From contig JAPKCI010000003.1 of NCBI GenBank assembly GCA_028823035.1, positions 61,928 through 125,927 on the forward strand: a stretch of DNA of 64,000 nt. The letters run 5' to 3'. Of this stretch, positions 52,574-61,100 are shown in pieces. The notes under the pieces were generated by a model that was given only the letters and a program-made list of their open reading frames with translations, ran no database searches and was not told the DNA's origin. Numbering within the stretch: position 1 is the first letter of the stretch; each line of letters begins with the position of its first letter. Source of the stretch: Rubripirellula sp. GTDB lineage: Bacteria > Planctomycetota > Planctomycetia > Pirellulales > Pirellulaceae. The position numbers and the translations under genes are program-made.

Positions 52574-53026
52574 GGGAGCAATCATGTTGGCTACCGCACC
52601 GGAACTCGTCAAGTCGATTGAAAAATCATTTCTTTTCTCGAGCCTTGCGAGACTCTCAAATTCTCGTTTCAACGCTGGTTCCTGATTCAACACTGCCTCG
52701 ATTTCCGCTGAACGCGAGTGCTGGACGTCCACACGAAGATTATGCTGTTGATCGACGCTTACATGGAGTTCTTGGTTCACCGAAATTCCGGCATCCTCCA
52801 GCAGGCTCCGGATTTGGTGGGTGAGTCTGTCACGCACAGCAGCGGTATTCTGGACCTCGCCAGCATTCTGGGTCGCGACGTCATTCTGAGCCAAATCGGC
52901 ATGGGGGGCGTCAGCTCCACGAAGGACTTCGTCAAATCCCATCGCCTTGCCAACGCGTCCCGCCACATGCGTGGCGAGTCGCGTTGCGCCGTGGATTAGG
53001 GCAATATTGGGAATTGGCAAACTCAA
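52553..53026 (-). CDS. Small helical protein overlapping tRNA-Ser, function unknown
   Basis: A 157-residue protein, not recognised. It has no signal peptide or membrane helix, opens with MSLPIPNIALIHGATRLATH, and has alternating charged helices and a probable beta-alpha segment, ISVNQELHVSVDQQHNLRVD. Evidence that it is real: its ATG overlaps the stop of the upstream secreted-protein gene as ATGA, and the composition is protein-like. Its last seven codons, including the TGA stop, lie inside the tRNA-Ser gene on the same strand (ending GGYPNW). Processing of the tRNA 5' end would therefore remove the stop codon from any joint transcript. It could be a cytoplasmic partner of the upstream product, which is only a positional inference. 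Confidence 0.65.
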   Translation of the reverse strand: MSLPIPNIALIHGATRLATHVAGRVGKAMGFDEVLRGADAPHADLAQNDVATQNAGEVQNTAAVRDRLTHQIRSLLEDAGISVNQELHVSVDQQHNLRVDVQHSRSAEIEAVLNQEPALKREFESLARLEKRNDFSIDLTSSGAVANMIAPGGYPNW

Positions 53027-53334
53027 TGCTTGTGCTCAGTCTTGAAGTTGAACTCCTTGAGCCACTTTTCCCATTTGTGTGCATCGTCATGGCTGTTCAG
53101 CTTCAGCTCATGCCACTTCACGCAGCGATACTTCACATCAATGTGACCATTGTGCTGATCCTTCTTGAGCTCACACCCAAGCTTCTTCAGCGTTTGCATA
53201 ATCGTGTCCGCTTTTTTCGCATCATGGATGTGCTTGGCTTTCCACTCCGTCAACTGATAGCGGACGATTTCATCAGCAACCGCAAATGTCGGAAGTAATG
53301 TAATGGAAAGAGCAAATAACAATCGTTTGAACAT
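53023..53334 (-). CDS. Small secreted basic protein, function unknown
   Basis: The ATG at 53334 is preferred over the ORF-track start (53415), since GAGG lies about 11 bases upstream and a signal peptide starts there (MFKRLLFALSITLLPTFAVA, cleavage before DEIVRY). The mature part is about 83 residues, very rich in Lys, His and Trp (WKAKHIHDAKKADTIMQTLK, VKWHELKLNSHDDAHKWEKW) with two cysteines (LGCELKK, YRCVKW) that could form a disulfide. No family recognised. The His-rich composition could point to metal binding, but this is speculation. First gene of a two-gene unit with the overlapping downstream gene. Confidence 0.7.
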   Translation of the reverse strand: MFKRLLFALSITLLPTFAVADEIVRYQLTEWKAKHIHDAKKADTIMQTLKKLGCELKKDQHNGHIDVKYRCVKWHELKLNSHDDAHKWEKWLKEFNFKTEHKH

Positions 53335-53850
53335 GGGGCTAGGATCCTCGTAGATGAATTGGTTTCGCACGTAGTACAAAAAAAAATCAAAGTAGGTCAA
53401 GGGTTGCTTTTTCAATTAGCAGCCAGCCACAACAGATTATCTTCACGGCTCAGAATCGCCGTGACCTCCGAATTCCCCTCGCCGCTAGGTCCCCACCACC
53501 GCGGCAGCAACAAATTGCAGACGGGCACTCACCAGCAGCTGAATACGGGAAAAAGGCGAATCCTGACGCTGATAACCTGTCCGACGAGACCTTCTGGAGA
53601 TCCCAATGAGCGACCCATCTACCGCCCGAGAATCAGTGTGGATCGGGGCAGAGCAGGGAAGGGAAGGGCGAAAACGTCTGAAACGATCCCCTGAACCACT
53701 CACGGTTGCGAAAACAGCAAAACGCACCGACAATCCTGCCAAAGAAATTACCCCCGTTCGCCCCAGCAGTTTTGCTAACTCGCCAATGTAACTAGCGAGC
53801 CGGCCGCCGTAGCATGTAACTCCGGTTTCACACCTGAGTCCTGAACTCCC
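53335..53850. promoter_or_regulatory. Divergent region before lysS
   Basis: About 516 nt between the leftward small-protein gene and lysS. The minus-strand ORF at 53485-53925 runs into lysS and has no family features. A plus-strand ORF of 61 codons (53606-53791) has GGAG six bases upstream of its ATG but no recognisable features; it is mentioned as a weak small-gene candidate only. Promoters for both flanking units must lie here. Confidence 0.35.
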
Positions 53851-55422
53851 ATGAATGAAAAGACGACTCCGATGGAAAATGACGCCAAGGATCCCCGCGT
53901 TGCCCGACGCGAGAAAATGCGTCAAATCGAAGAAATTGGCATCGATCCCTGGGGAAATCGGTTCGACGATCGTTCGCTGATTTCAGACTGCCAAGCTCGT
54001 CAGAGCGAGATTCAATGGACCAAGGAAGATGGCACCGTTGTCCCACTGCCAGACTTGGCATCAGAAGATATCGATTTTCGACAGTGGAAATCAGACAATG
54101 GACCAGGTGAACAAACGGGTCCAACTGTTAGGGTTGCAGGGCGGATCATGCTGTCACGCGACAAGGGCAAGTTGATTTTTTTGACGCTACGTGACTGGAC
54201 AGGCGACATCCAGATTTTCGTCGGCAAGAATCAGGTCGGTGATGAAGGATTTTCCCTCGCCAAACTCTTTGACCTTGGTGATTTGGTCGCTGCTGAAGGG
54301 CGTCTTGGGAAAACAAACACAGGTGAATTGACAGTGTTTGCCCACAAAGTTTTCTTCCACGCCAAGATGCTGGAACCTGCACCTGACAAACATGCCGGCC
54401 TGACCAACGCAGACATGCGACAACGCATGCGTTACGCAGATTTAGCCTTCAATGATGGTGTCATGAAGACCTTTCTTGATCGCACCCAAATCGTCAAATC
54501 GATTCGTAGCACGCTGGACGACGATGGATTCTGCGAAGTTGAGGGTCCTACGCTCCACACCGTTGCAGGCGGTGCTGCAGCACGCCCGTTTGCCACACAC
54601 CACAACGCACTCGACATGCCACTGACGATGCGAATTGCACTGGAATTGCACCTCAAACGACTCATGGTCGGTGGAATGGAGCGAGTCTATGAAGTGGGCC
54701 GTGTCTATCGAAACGAGGGCATCAGCCCACGACACAATCCCGAATTCACAATGCTTGAATGCTATCAAGCTTATGGCGACTACCAATCAATGATGGATCT
54801 GACCGAACGTCTGATCACCGACGCGATTGATGCAATTGGGGGTGGATACGTTCGAGAATATGACGGCAAAAGCATCAACTTTACACCGCCATTCCAGAGA
54901 GCGACCTACGCAGAATTATTCGAGAAAGCAACTGGTGTTGATTCCTCGAATGAGGCCGCCGTGATCGATTTGGCAAAGACATTGAACCTGACCACCGAGG
55001 GTAAGCACCCCGATGTGATTCGCAATGAAATCTTTGAGGAGAAGGTTGAAGACACGCTCCAAGGGCCTATTTTTGTAATTGATTACCCCGCTAGCATTTG
55101 CCCCTTAACCAAACGCAAACGCGACAATCCGGCGATTGCCGAGCGATTTGAACTCTTCATCCTCGGCATGGAACTAGCAAATGCTTATACAGAATTGAAT
55201 GATCCTGACCTACAGGAGGAACTATTCAAAACACAATTGCAGGGCCAAAACGAAGAAGATTCGATGGCAAAGATGGATCATGACTTTGTTCGTGCGCTTC
55301 GCTATGCAATGCCGCCTGCTGGTGGCTTAGGGCTGGGCATCGATCGGCTAGTCATGCTTTTGACGGGTAAAAAATCGATTCGCGATGTGATTCTGTTTCC
55401 CTTACTGCGGCCTGAGAACTGA
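53851..55422 (+). CDS. lysS: Lysyl-tRNA synthetase, class II
   Basis: Charges tRNA-Lys with lysine. The N-terminal OB-fold anticodon-binding domain is at about 90-190 (VRVAGRIMLSRDKGKLIFLT, LRDWTGDIQIFV). The class II core has motif 1 near ADLAFNDGVMKTFLDRTQIV, motif 2 YEVGRVYRNEGISPRHNPEF with TMLE, and motif 3 GLGLGIDRLVMLLTG. Lysine-recognition elements such as ICPLTKRKRDNP and GMELANAYTELNDP are present. The length of 523 residues is close to the family's 490-510. Upstream MNEKTTPMENDAKDP contains two candidate ATGs (53851 and 53872); the first is used. Transcribed rightward, followed by a spacer and the LolC/E-LolD pair. Confidence 0.95.
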   Translation: MNEKTTPMENDAKDPRVARREKMRQIEEIGIDPWGNRFDDRSLISDCQARQSEIQWTKEDGTVVPLPDLASEDIDFRQWKSDNGPGEQTGPTVRVAGRIMLSRDKGKLIFLTLRDWTGDIQIFVGKNQVGDEGFSLAKLFDLGDLVAAEGRLGKTNTGELTVFAHKVFFHAKMLEPAPDKHAGLTNADMRQRMRYADLAFNDGVMKTFLDRTQIVKSIRSTLDDDGFCEVEGPTLHTVAGGAAARPFATHHNALDMPLTMRIALELHLKRLMVGGMERVYEVGRVYRNEGISPRHNPEFTMLECYQAYGDYQSMMDLTERLITDAIDAIGGGYVREYDGKSINFTPPFQRATYAELFEKATGVDSSNEAAVIDLAKTLNLTTEGKHPDVIRNEIFEEKVEDTLQGPIFVIDYPASICPLTKRKRDNPAIAERFELFILGMELANAYTELNDPDLQEELFKTQLQGQNEEDSMAKMDHDFVRALRYAMPPAGGLGLGIDRLVMLLTGKKSIRDVILFPLLRPEN

Positions 55423-55724
55423 GATTCGCGTCTGCTGTTTCCCGAGGGGCCTGAGCGTTGGCCGACGAAGCAGCAGCGTTTACCGACCTGACTGGGCTTT
55501 AATGCCAGCATTTGCGTCCAGCAAATCCTCTCTTTTCCGAATCGGGGCTCCTTTTGGCTCTCCGCACCTGCCAGACGCGGTTTATGCCGGATCCAGAATG
55601 AATATCAGGGGTGATGATCCCGCGATTGACGTTTACGCTCAGGCGCAGACTTTCCTAGACTCGACGTCGGTCAAGGCATACGCACACGGACGTGCGTCAG
55701 AAGATTCGATCCAAGGAACGGTAA
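55423..55724. other. Spacer between lysS and the Lol-like permease gene
   Basis: 302 nt without a supported gene. The ORF at 55502-55831 overlaps the permease start out of frame and has no family features. It should contain the promoter of the Lol-like pair. Confidence 0.35.
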
Positions 55725-57269
55725 ATGTATCGCTGGCTGCTATGTTTTCGCTATTTGCGAACTCGCTACATCGCGCTCGCATCCATCATCAGTGTGACCC
55801 TGGGAGTCGCGACTCTCATTGTCGTCAATAGTGTGATGGCGGGTTTCTCCGCTGAGATGCATGAGCGACTCCACGGTCTAGCCTCAGATATTCTGATCGA
55901 GTGTCATACCAGCGGTGGTATGCCCGATCCAGAGGGCCATATCGAGGAGATCATGAAGGTCTGTGGCGACGAGGTTGTCGGTTCGTCCGCAAGCGTGCAT
56001 GTTCCCGCGATGCTGGGCATCGAATTCAACGGACAGCTGATCACTCGGCATGTGAACTTCGTTGGCCTTGACGCTGAAACCTATGACAATGTCAGCCACT
56101 TCGGGCGTTACCTGCTACACCCCGAGAATCAGTCACAAGTCAAGTTTGACCTTCGTGAAGACGGTTTCGCTCCTGACCGCGATCAATTTCCTGCATCGGG
56201 CTGGAATTATCGCAGGGCTCGTGTTGCATACGAGCGTGCGTTTGCCGTGGAACAGGCGAGGATTGATTCCTTGCGTGCACCCGCCGATATCCCGACGAGC
56301 GACGACACGGCACCGTCCATGCAGATCCCCCCTCCATCCGACATTTTCAAGGAAACCGAGGGCGCTACCGCTTCTGAGTTTGACCCGGCTGTCGAGCAAT
56401 ATCCCGGGGTCATTCTCGGCATTTCCACCTGCAGTTCTCGCATGCGTGATGAACAAAACAACGTAAAGGATCACTACTACTGTCGACCCGGCGATGACGT
56501 TCGGATGATGTTTCCGAATGCATCGGACAATCCCAAGGTCGTCAATCAAAAATTCACAGTCGTGGACATGTATGAATCCGGCATGAGTGAATATGACAGC
56601 ACCTTCGCATTCTGCAGACTTGACCAAATGCAGGAATTCCGTGGCATGATTGATCCTGCAACGCAAGCTCGCAGCGTCACCACGATCCAATTAAAATTAG
56701 CCGAAGGGGCCGACCTGAATGCAGTGCGTGATGCGTTACGTCGCCGATTTCCTCCCAACATCTACGCTTACAACATTCAGACTTGGCGGGACATGCAAGG
56801 CCCACTCTTGGCTGCGGTTCGACTGGAAACCACGATTCTCAACATTTTACTTTTTCTGATCATTGCGGTTGCCGGATTTGGCATCCTTGCCACTTTCTTC
56901 ATGATCGTGGTTGAAAAGACTCGCGACATCGGAACACTCAAGGCACTGGGAGCTTCTGGTGGAGGCGTGATGAGTATCTTCCTCACCTATGGTCTGTTGC
57001 TCGGATTTTTGGGCAGTGGCGCCGGTCTTGTGGGTGGTCTTCTGTTCGTCGACCACATCAATGAAATAGCTACCGTGATTGAGAACATAACCGGTCAGGA
57101 AGTGTTCGACCCAACCGTTTATTACTTCACTGAAATCCCGACCATCATTCACCCTTTCACTCTGGTTTGGGTAATGGCAGGAGCCGTCGGAATTGCCGTA
57201 TTCTCAAGTGTCTTACCTGCCCTTCGGGCTGCACGAATGCACCCAGTGAAAGCACTTCGATTTGAGTAG
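55725..57269 (+). CDS. lolC: LolC/LolE-like ABC transporter permease
   Basis: Integral membrane subunit of an MacB/LolCDE-type exporter, probably for releasing lipoproteins from the inner membrane. The N-terminal helix is RYLRTRYIALASIISVTLGVATLIVVNSVM (LolC/E-like, followed by MAGFSAEMHERL). A large periplasmic domain of about 330 residues follows, then three C-terminal helices of the FtsX fold: TILNILLFLIIAVAGFGILA, VEKTRDIGTLKALGASGGGV and PALRAARMHPVKALRFE. LolC/E proteins are about 400-415 residues; this one has 514, with extra polar sequence in the periplasmic part (residues about 135-230). Only one permease gene is present, so it may act as a homodimer. It is directly followed by the ATPase gene. 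Confidence 0.85.
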   Translation: MYRWLLCFRYLRTRYIALASIISVTLGVATLIVVNSVMAGFSAEMHERLHGLASDILIECHTSGGMPDPEGHIEEIMKVCGDEVVGSSASVHVPAMLGIEFNGQLITRHVNFVGLDAETYDNVSHFGRYLLHPENQSQVKFDLREDGFAPDRDQFPASGWNYRRARVAYERAFAVEQARIDSLRAPADIPTSDDTAPSMQIPPPSDIFKETEGATASEFDPAVEQYPGVILGISTCSSRMRDEQNNVKDHYYCRPGDDVRMMFPNASDNPKVVNQKFTVVDMYESGMSEYDSTFAFCRLDQMQEFRGMIDPATQARSVTTIQLKLAEGADLNAVRDALRRRFPPNIYAYNIQTWRDMQGPLLAAVRLETTILNILLFLIIAVAGFGILATFFMIVVEKTRDIGTLKALGASGGGVMSIFLTYGLLLGFLGSGAGLVGGLLFVDHINEIATVIENITGQEVFDPTVYYFTEIPTIIHPFTLVWVMAGAVGIAVFSSVLPALRAARMHPVKALRFE

Positions 57270-57330
57270 TGAGTATGACCACTGAGGTTATCCGACTCGT
57301 AAACCATTTTCCAAACTCACCGTCACCACC

Positions 57331-58053
57331 ATGAATTCAGAAATCGTTCTGCGAGCTCAGAATGTTTACAAGAGCTACCACAAGGACCGAATCGAAGTTC
57401 CCGTTTTGCGGGGTGTCGAATTTGAAGTCACCGCTGGTCTAATCACTGCACTGGTGGGCAGAAGCGGCAGCGGAAAGAGCACGCTCATGCACCTTTTAGC
57501 AACACTCGATCATCCAGACCGTGGAGAAATTCATTTTCGTGGTGAACGAATTGACAATGCGACACGCGCCAGGCGAGACAGTTACCGGAACCATGACATC
57601 GGAATCATTTTCCAGTTCTACCATCTGCTTCCGGAACTCTCGGCTGTCGAAAACGTACTGGCACCGACGATGATCGGCAGAAGTGCATGGGATTTTTTTC
57701 GTCACAGAAAAGAAGCACGGCGGAGAGCTGAAGCGATGTTGGACCGTGTTGGTCTGCTACACCGCGCCTCCCACAAACCATCCGAAATGAGTGGTGGGGA
57801 GATGCAGCGTGCAGCCATTGCCCGTGCACTGATGACCGATCCGTCATTGTTGCTCGCTGATGAACCCACTGGAAACCTTGATACCGAGACTGGGTTGGAT
57901 ATCCTGAAATTGCTGACTGAAATCAATCAGGATGATGGCTTGACCATCCTGATGATCACTCATGACGACTCCATTGCAGAAGCCGCCGATCGGTGCCATC
58001 GCATGGAGGATGGACAACTGCGGCAAGGAATGCCAGAACTACTGATCGCTTGA
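57331..58053 (+). CDS. lolD: LolD-like ABC transporter ATP-binding protein
   Basis: ATPase driving the upstream permease. Walker [17 protein letters not shown]-loop [18 protein letters not shown] (LolD-typical [10 protein letters not shown]), signature [19 protein letters not shown], Walker [17 protein letters not shown], and the switch His in [10 protein letters not shown]. The length of 240 residues is normal for LolD/MacB-type ATPases. It starts 61 nt after the permease gene. Its stop codon lies inside the first copy of a 23-nt direct repeat. Confidence 0.93.
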   Translation: MNSEIVLRAQNVYKSYHKDRIEVPVLRGVEFEVTAGLITALVGRSGSGKSTLMHLLATLDHPDRGEIHFRGERIDNATRARRDSYRNHDIGIIFQFYHLLPELSAVENVLAPTMIGRSAWDFFRHRKEARRRAEAMLDRVGLLHRASHKPSEMSGGEMQRAAIARALMTDPSLLLADEPTGNLDTETGLDILKLLTEINQDDGLTILMITHDDSIAEAADRCHRMEDGQLRQGMPELLIA

Positions 58054-58094
58054 TCGACACCATTGCGGGTACTTGATCGACACCATTGCGGGTG
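58049..58094. repeat. 23-nt direct duplication across the lolD stop codon
   Basis: CTTGATCGACACCATTGCGG... occurs at 58049 and again 23 nt later at 58072, identical over 22 bases. The first copy contains the TGA of lolD. It lies in the 83-nt convergent spacer before the giant kinase gene's end. Confidence 0.93.
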
Positions 58095-58136
58095 CAGGCC
58101 CGTTCCAATGGGTAAGCGCCCGGCGAGGAAAACCAA

Positions 58137-61100
58137 TCAAAGCTTCCCGGCTTCAGGCTGACCATTTGCAGCAGGAAGAGCCTCATGATCCGGCGTTTCA
58201 GCGGGCCACAGAATGACAGTGCCATCACGTCCCGCCGTCATTAACAAATCACCATTCTCGGTGGTGTCGAGTGCCGTCACGTCACCTTGGTGACGACGCA
58301 GAGAAATGATTTCTCGTCCCACGCCAGGCATATCCTCCATCCCCGACATTGCAAATCGGGGATCCCAGACGCGAGCAGTACCATCCGCTGATGCGGTGAA
58401 GACTCGTAGAGTCTCAACTTCATTTCCGATTAAGCCAACGTCATTGACAACACCTGCATGACCGCTCAACACAACCATTTTCAAGTCTTTATTTTGCTGT
58501 GGCAATTGCCAAACAAAAACATTCTTTTCACTGCTTCCAGCAGCCAGATGCAGTCCATCATTTGAAATCGCGGCGCACGTTAAATTTTGATTTCCAGGCA
58601 CTTCCAGTGTAATGGTTTCCGTCGGCTCTCTCAGGTTCCGTAAGCGTGCCAAACCTTTCTCACCCACAATCCAGAGTCGATCACCCTCCGTCGAAAACCG
58701 AATGCGTTGGATGGATCGTTTAGGCCCCGCGTTCGGTTCTGGAGGGATCGGAGCAAACGCAATGACTTCTCGAGTCTCTGGATCGAATTGCCAAAACTCC
58801 ACTACTCCCTGATCACCACCCGTTGCAAAAACATAGCCGGAATCGCCCACTTTTACAGGCGAGAACTGGACGGTGCGAATCGGTTTTTTCGACTCTAGTT
58901 TCGCCAAGGCCTTACCCGACACAGCATCCCAGATTTTGACAGACCGACTCGCCGTGGCAACGTACTTTGCATCAAACGAAAAAGCGGCCTCCGTCAACTC
59001 CGCATGGGCCCGGTAACTCATCTCCTCCTGTTTGGTTTCTAGATTCCACAGGAAGACGCCATTATTGTTCATTGTCAGCACTCTCTCATCACCCAATGGA
59101 AACAAGCCCTCGGTATCCCGACGCACACTCGGCATCAAGAACACAGTCCCCGTGTTACTAGACTGCTTCGCTTCCAACGTCATCTTTTTCAGTTCTTCAC
59201 TCTCGATGAAGCCATTTTCTTGCGTGAGCTTTTTCAGATCCCAAACTCGAATCTCTGAATTGTCGTTTTCATTGGCAGTGCGACTGACAAACACCAACTT
59301 GTTCGTAGCGTCAAAACGTGCGGAGGTAATCCGCGCCCGACTTTCATCGCCAGTTTCGGTCGTCCTTAGTCTGACGGTGAGATCCAATACTTTTCCAAGC
59401 CCGGAATTGAGATCCCACAGTGTTGCAAACGTCTTGATGGAAGTCTCGCTCGCGACCTCGCACACTGTCAGCAAATTCCGACCATCTGGAGACAGTGACA
59501 TCTTGACGACATATCCAAGTTGTTCAAACCGTGCTGTATTCTGGAATGTTTGCAAATCAATCTGTGTAACCGCTGCATTGTCCGCAGCAACAAACAAGGA
59601 TTTTCCATCCGCCGTAAATACTGCATCATTGATTCGTGAGCCCCGAACATTGGTGACAGGATCACCTATCTGCTCACCCGTTTCCGCATTCCACAAGATA
59701 CCTATTCCGAAATCATCGCCTGTGAAAAGTGTTTTGGAGTCGGGTGAAAACGCGAAGGTTGAGATAGCCTCCTGACCGACAATACCGACAAGATCATGAA
59801 CCTGCTCCGGTGATGTTCTGCCCGTCGGATCGAGCTGCCAAAGGATCGCTCTGACATTAGAATCACTCGAACCGCTCAACATCCAATGCCCATCATTCGA
59901 CAAGGCAAAGGCCGTGTTCAGTCCTGTTTCGTTTGCCTCACCGAGTTGCACACCACGCGTCAGGTCCCACACTCGGATAGTTTCATCTCCACTCCCGATG
60001 TAAACGAGATTGTGTTTCTGATCAACTTGCATCGACATAGCAACAAAATCAGTGCCCTCCTCGAGGGACAAAAGCGATATTGGATGAAATTCAAGTGATG
60101 CCTTATCGATTCCGAGCACCTCTGCTTTATGGTTACCGCGTGCTACAACAATCTTGGTTCCGTCAGGCGAAAAACTTGCCGACCAAATTTCTTCCTTTGG
60201 ATCGTTCGTTTCCAGTGCCGTAAGGCTGGGAACAAGTGTCTGCTGCGATTTAAAAGCACCGACATAGGTTTTCGGTTTCCATGTTCTCACTGTAGTGTCG
60301 TCAGAAGCGGATACGACAATATCATCCCGCCCATCCAGAAACTCTGCGCCGACGACCCAACCACCATGGCCCTTCAATGTCTGCCTGACATTGCCGGCGG
60401 CAAGATCCCAAACCTTAACCGTGTAGTCATCAGAGGCAGTCAGCAATGACTTACCATCACCACTGAAGCGTATCGTTTCAACAGCATCACTGTGGGCCTT
60501 GGCGATCGCGCCACCTTCAGGGTCAGCAACCCCTGTCGATACATAGCGGCGAAACGAACTGGCATCTGCATCGTGCAGAGGAACCCCAATCTGTCGAGTC
60601 GACGGTGCGTGGTCGGACACCTGCGTTGCAACTCCCTGCTGAATTTTTTTTACCGCATCTTGGATTGACTGTCGGTATTTTTCATCTCCTTGTGCCGACA
60701 CGTCTCTTCTGTCCCAAACCAATACGTTGCCAATCAGATCCCCCGAGGCAAGACGCCTCCCTGTTCGATCGAATGTCACCGCCGAGACCGGTCCCGCATG
60801 CTCTGACATTCTTCCGACAAGATTCAGAACTGGACCTGTTTTTGCAAGGATCTGTTCCCAGACTACTACTTTGCCCGTTTTTCCGTCGCCAACGACCGCT
60901 GCCAAAAAGGTCTCTTGGTCCTGTTCAGTTACTGCGATCTGTTTCACTGGAAGAAAATGCCAACAGACTGCCTCTTTGACCAACCGTCCATTTGCCTGTT
61001 GCCTCCACGAACACACAGTTCGATCTTCGGATCCAGTCCACAATGTCCCCTTGTTGCTAAAACAAATGTCTGTGACTTTTAGCTTGTGGACAGACGTGGT

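Noticed and set aside
53485-53925. 146-codon minus-strand ORF before lysS
   Set aside because: It overlaps the lysS start, has no SD and shows no recognisable features.
59032-59775. 247-codon plus-strand ORF opposite the giant kinase
   Set aside because: It is antisense to WD40 repeats, Ser-rich, without domains; a shadow of the kinase gene.
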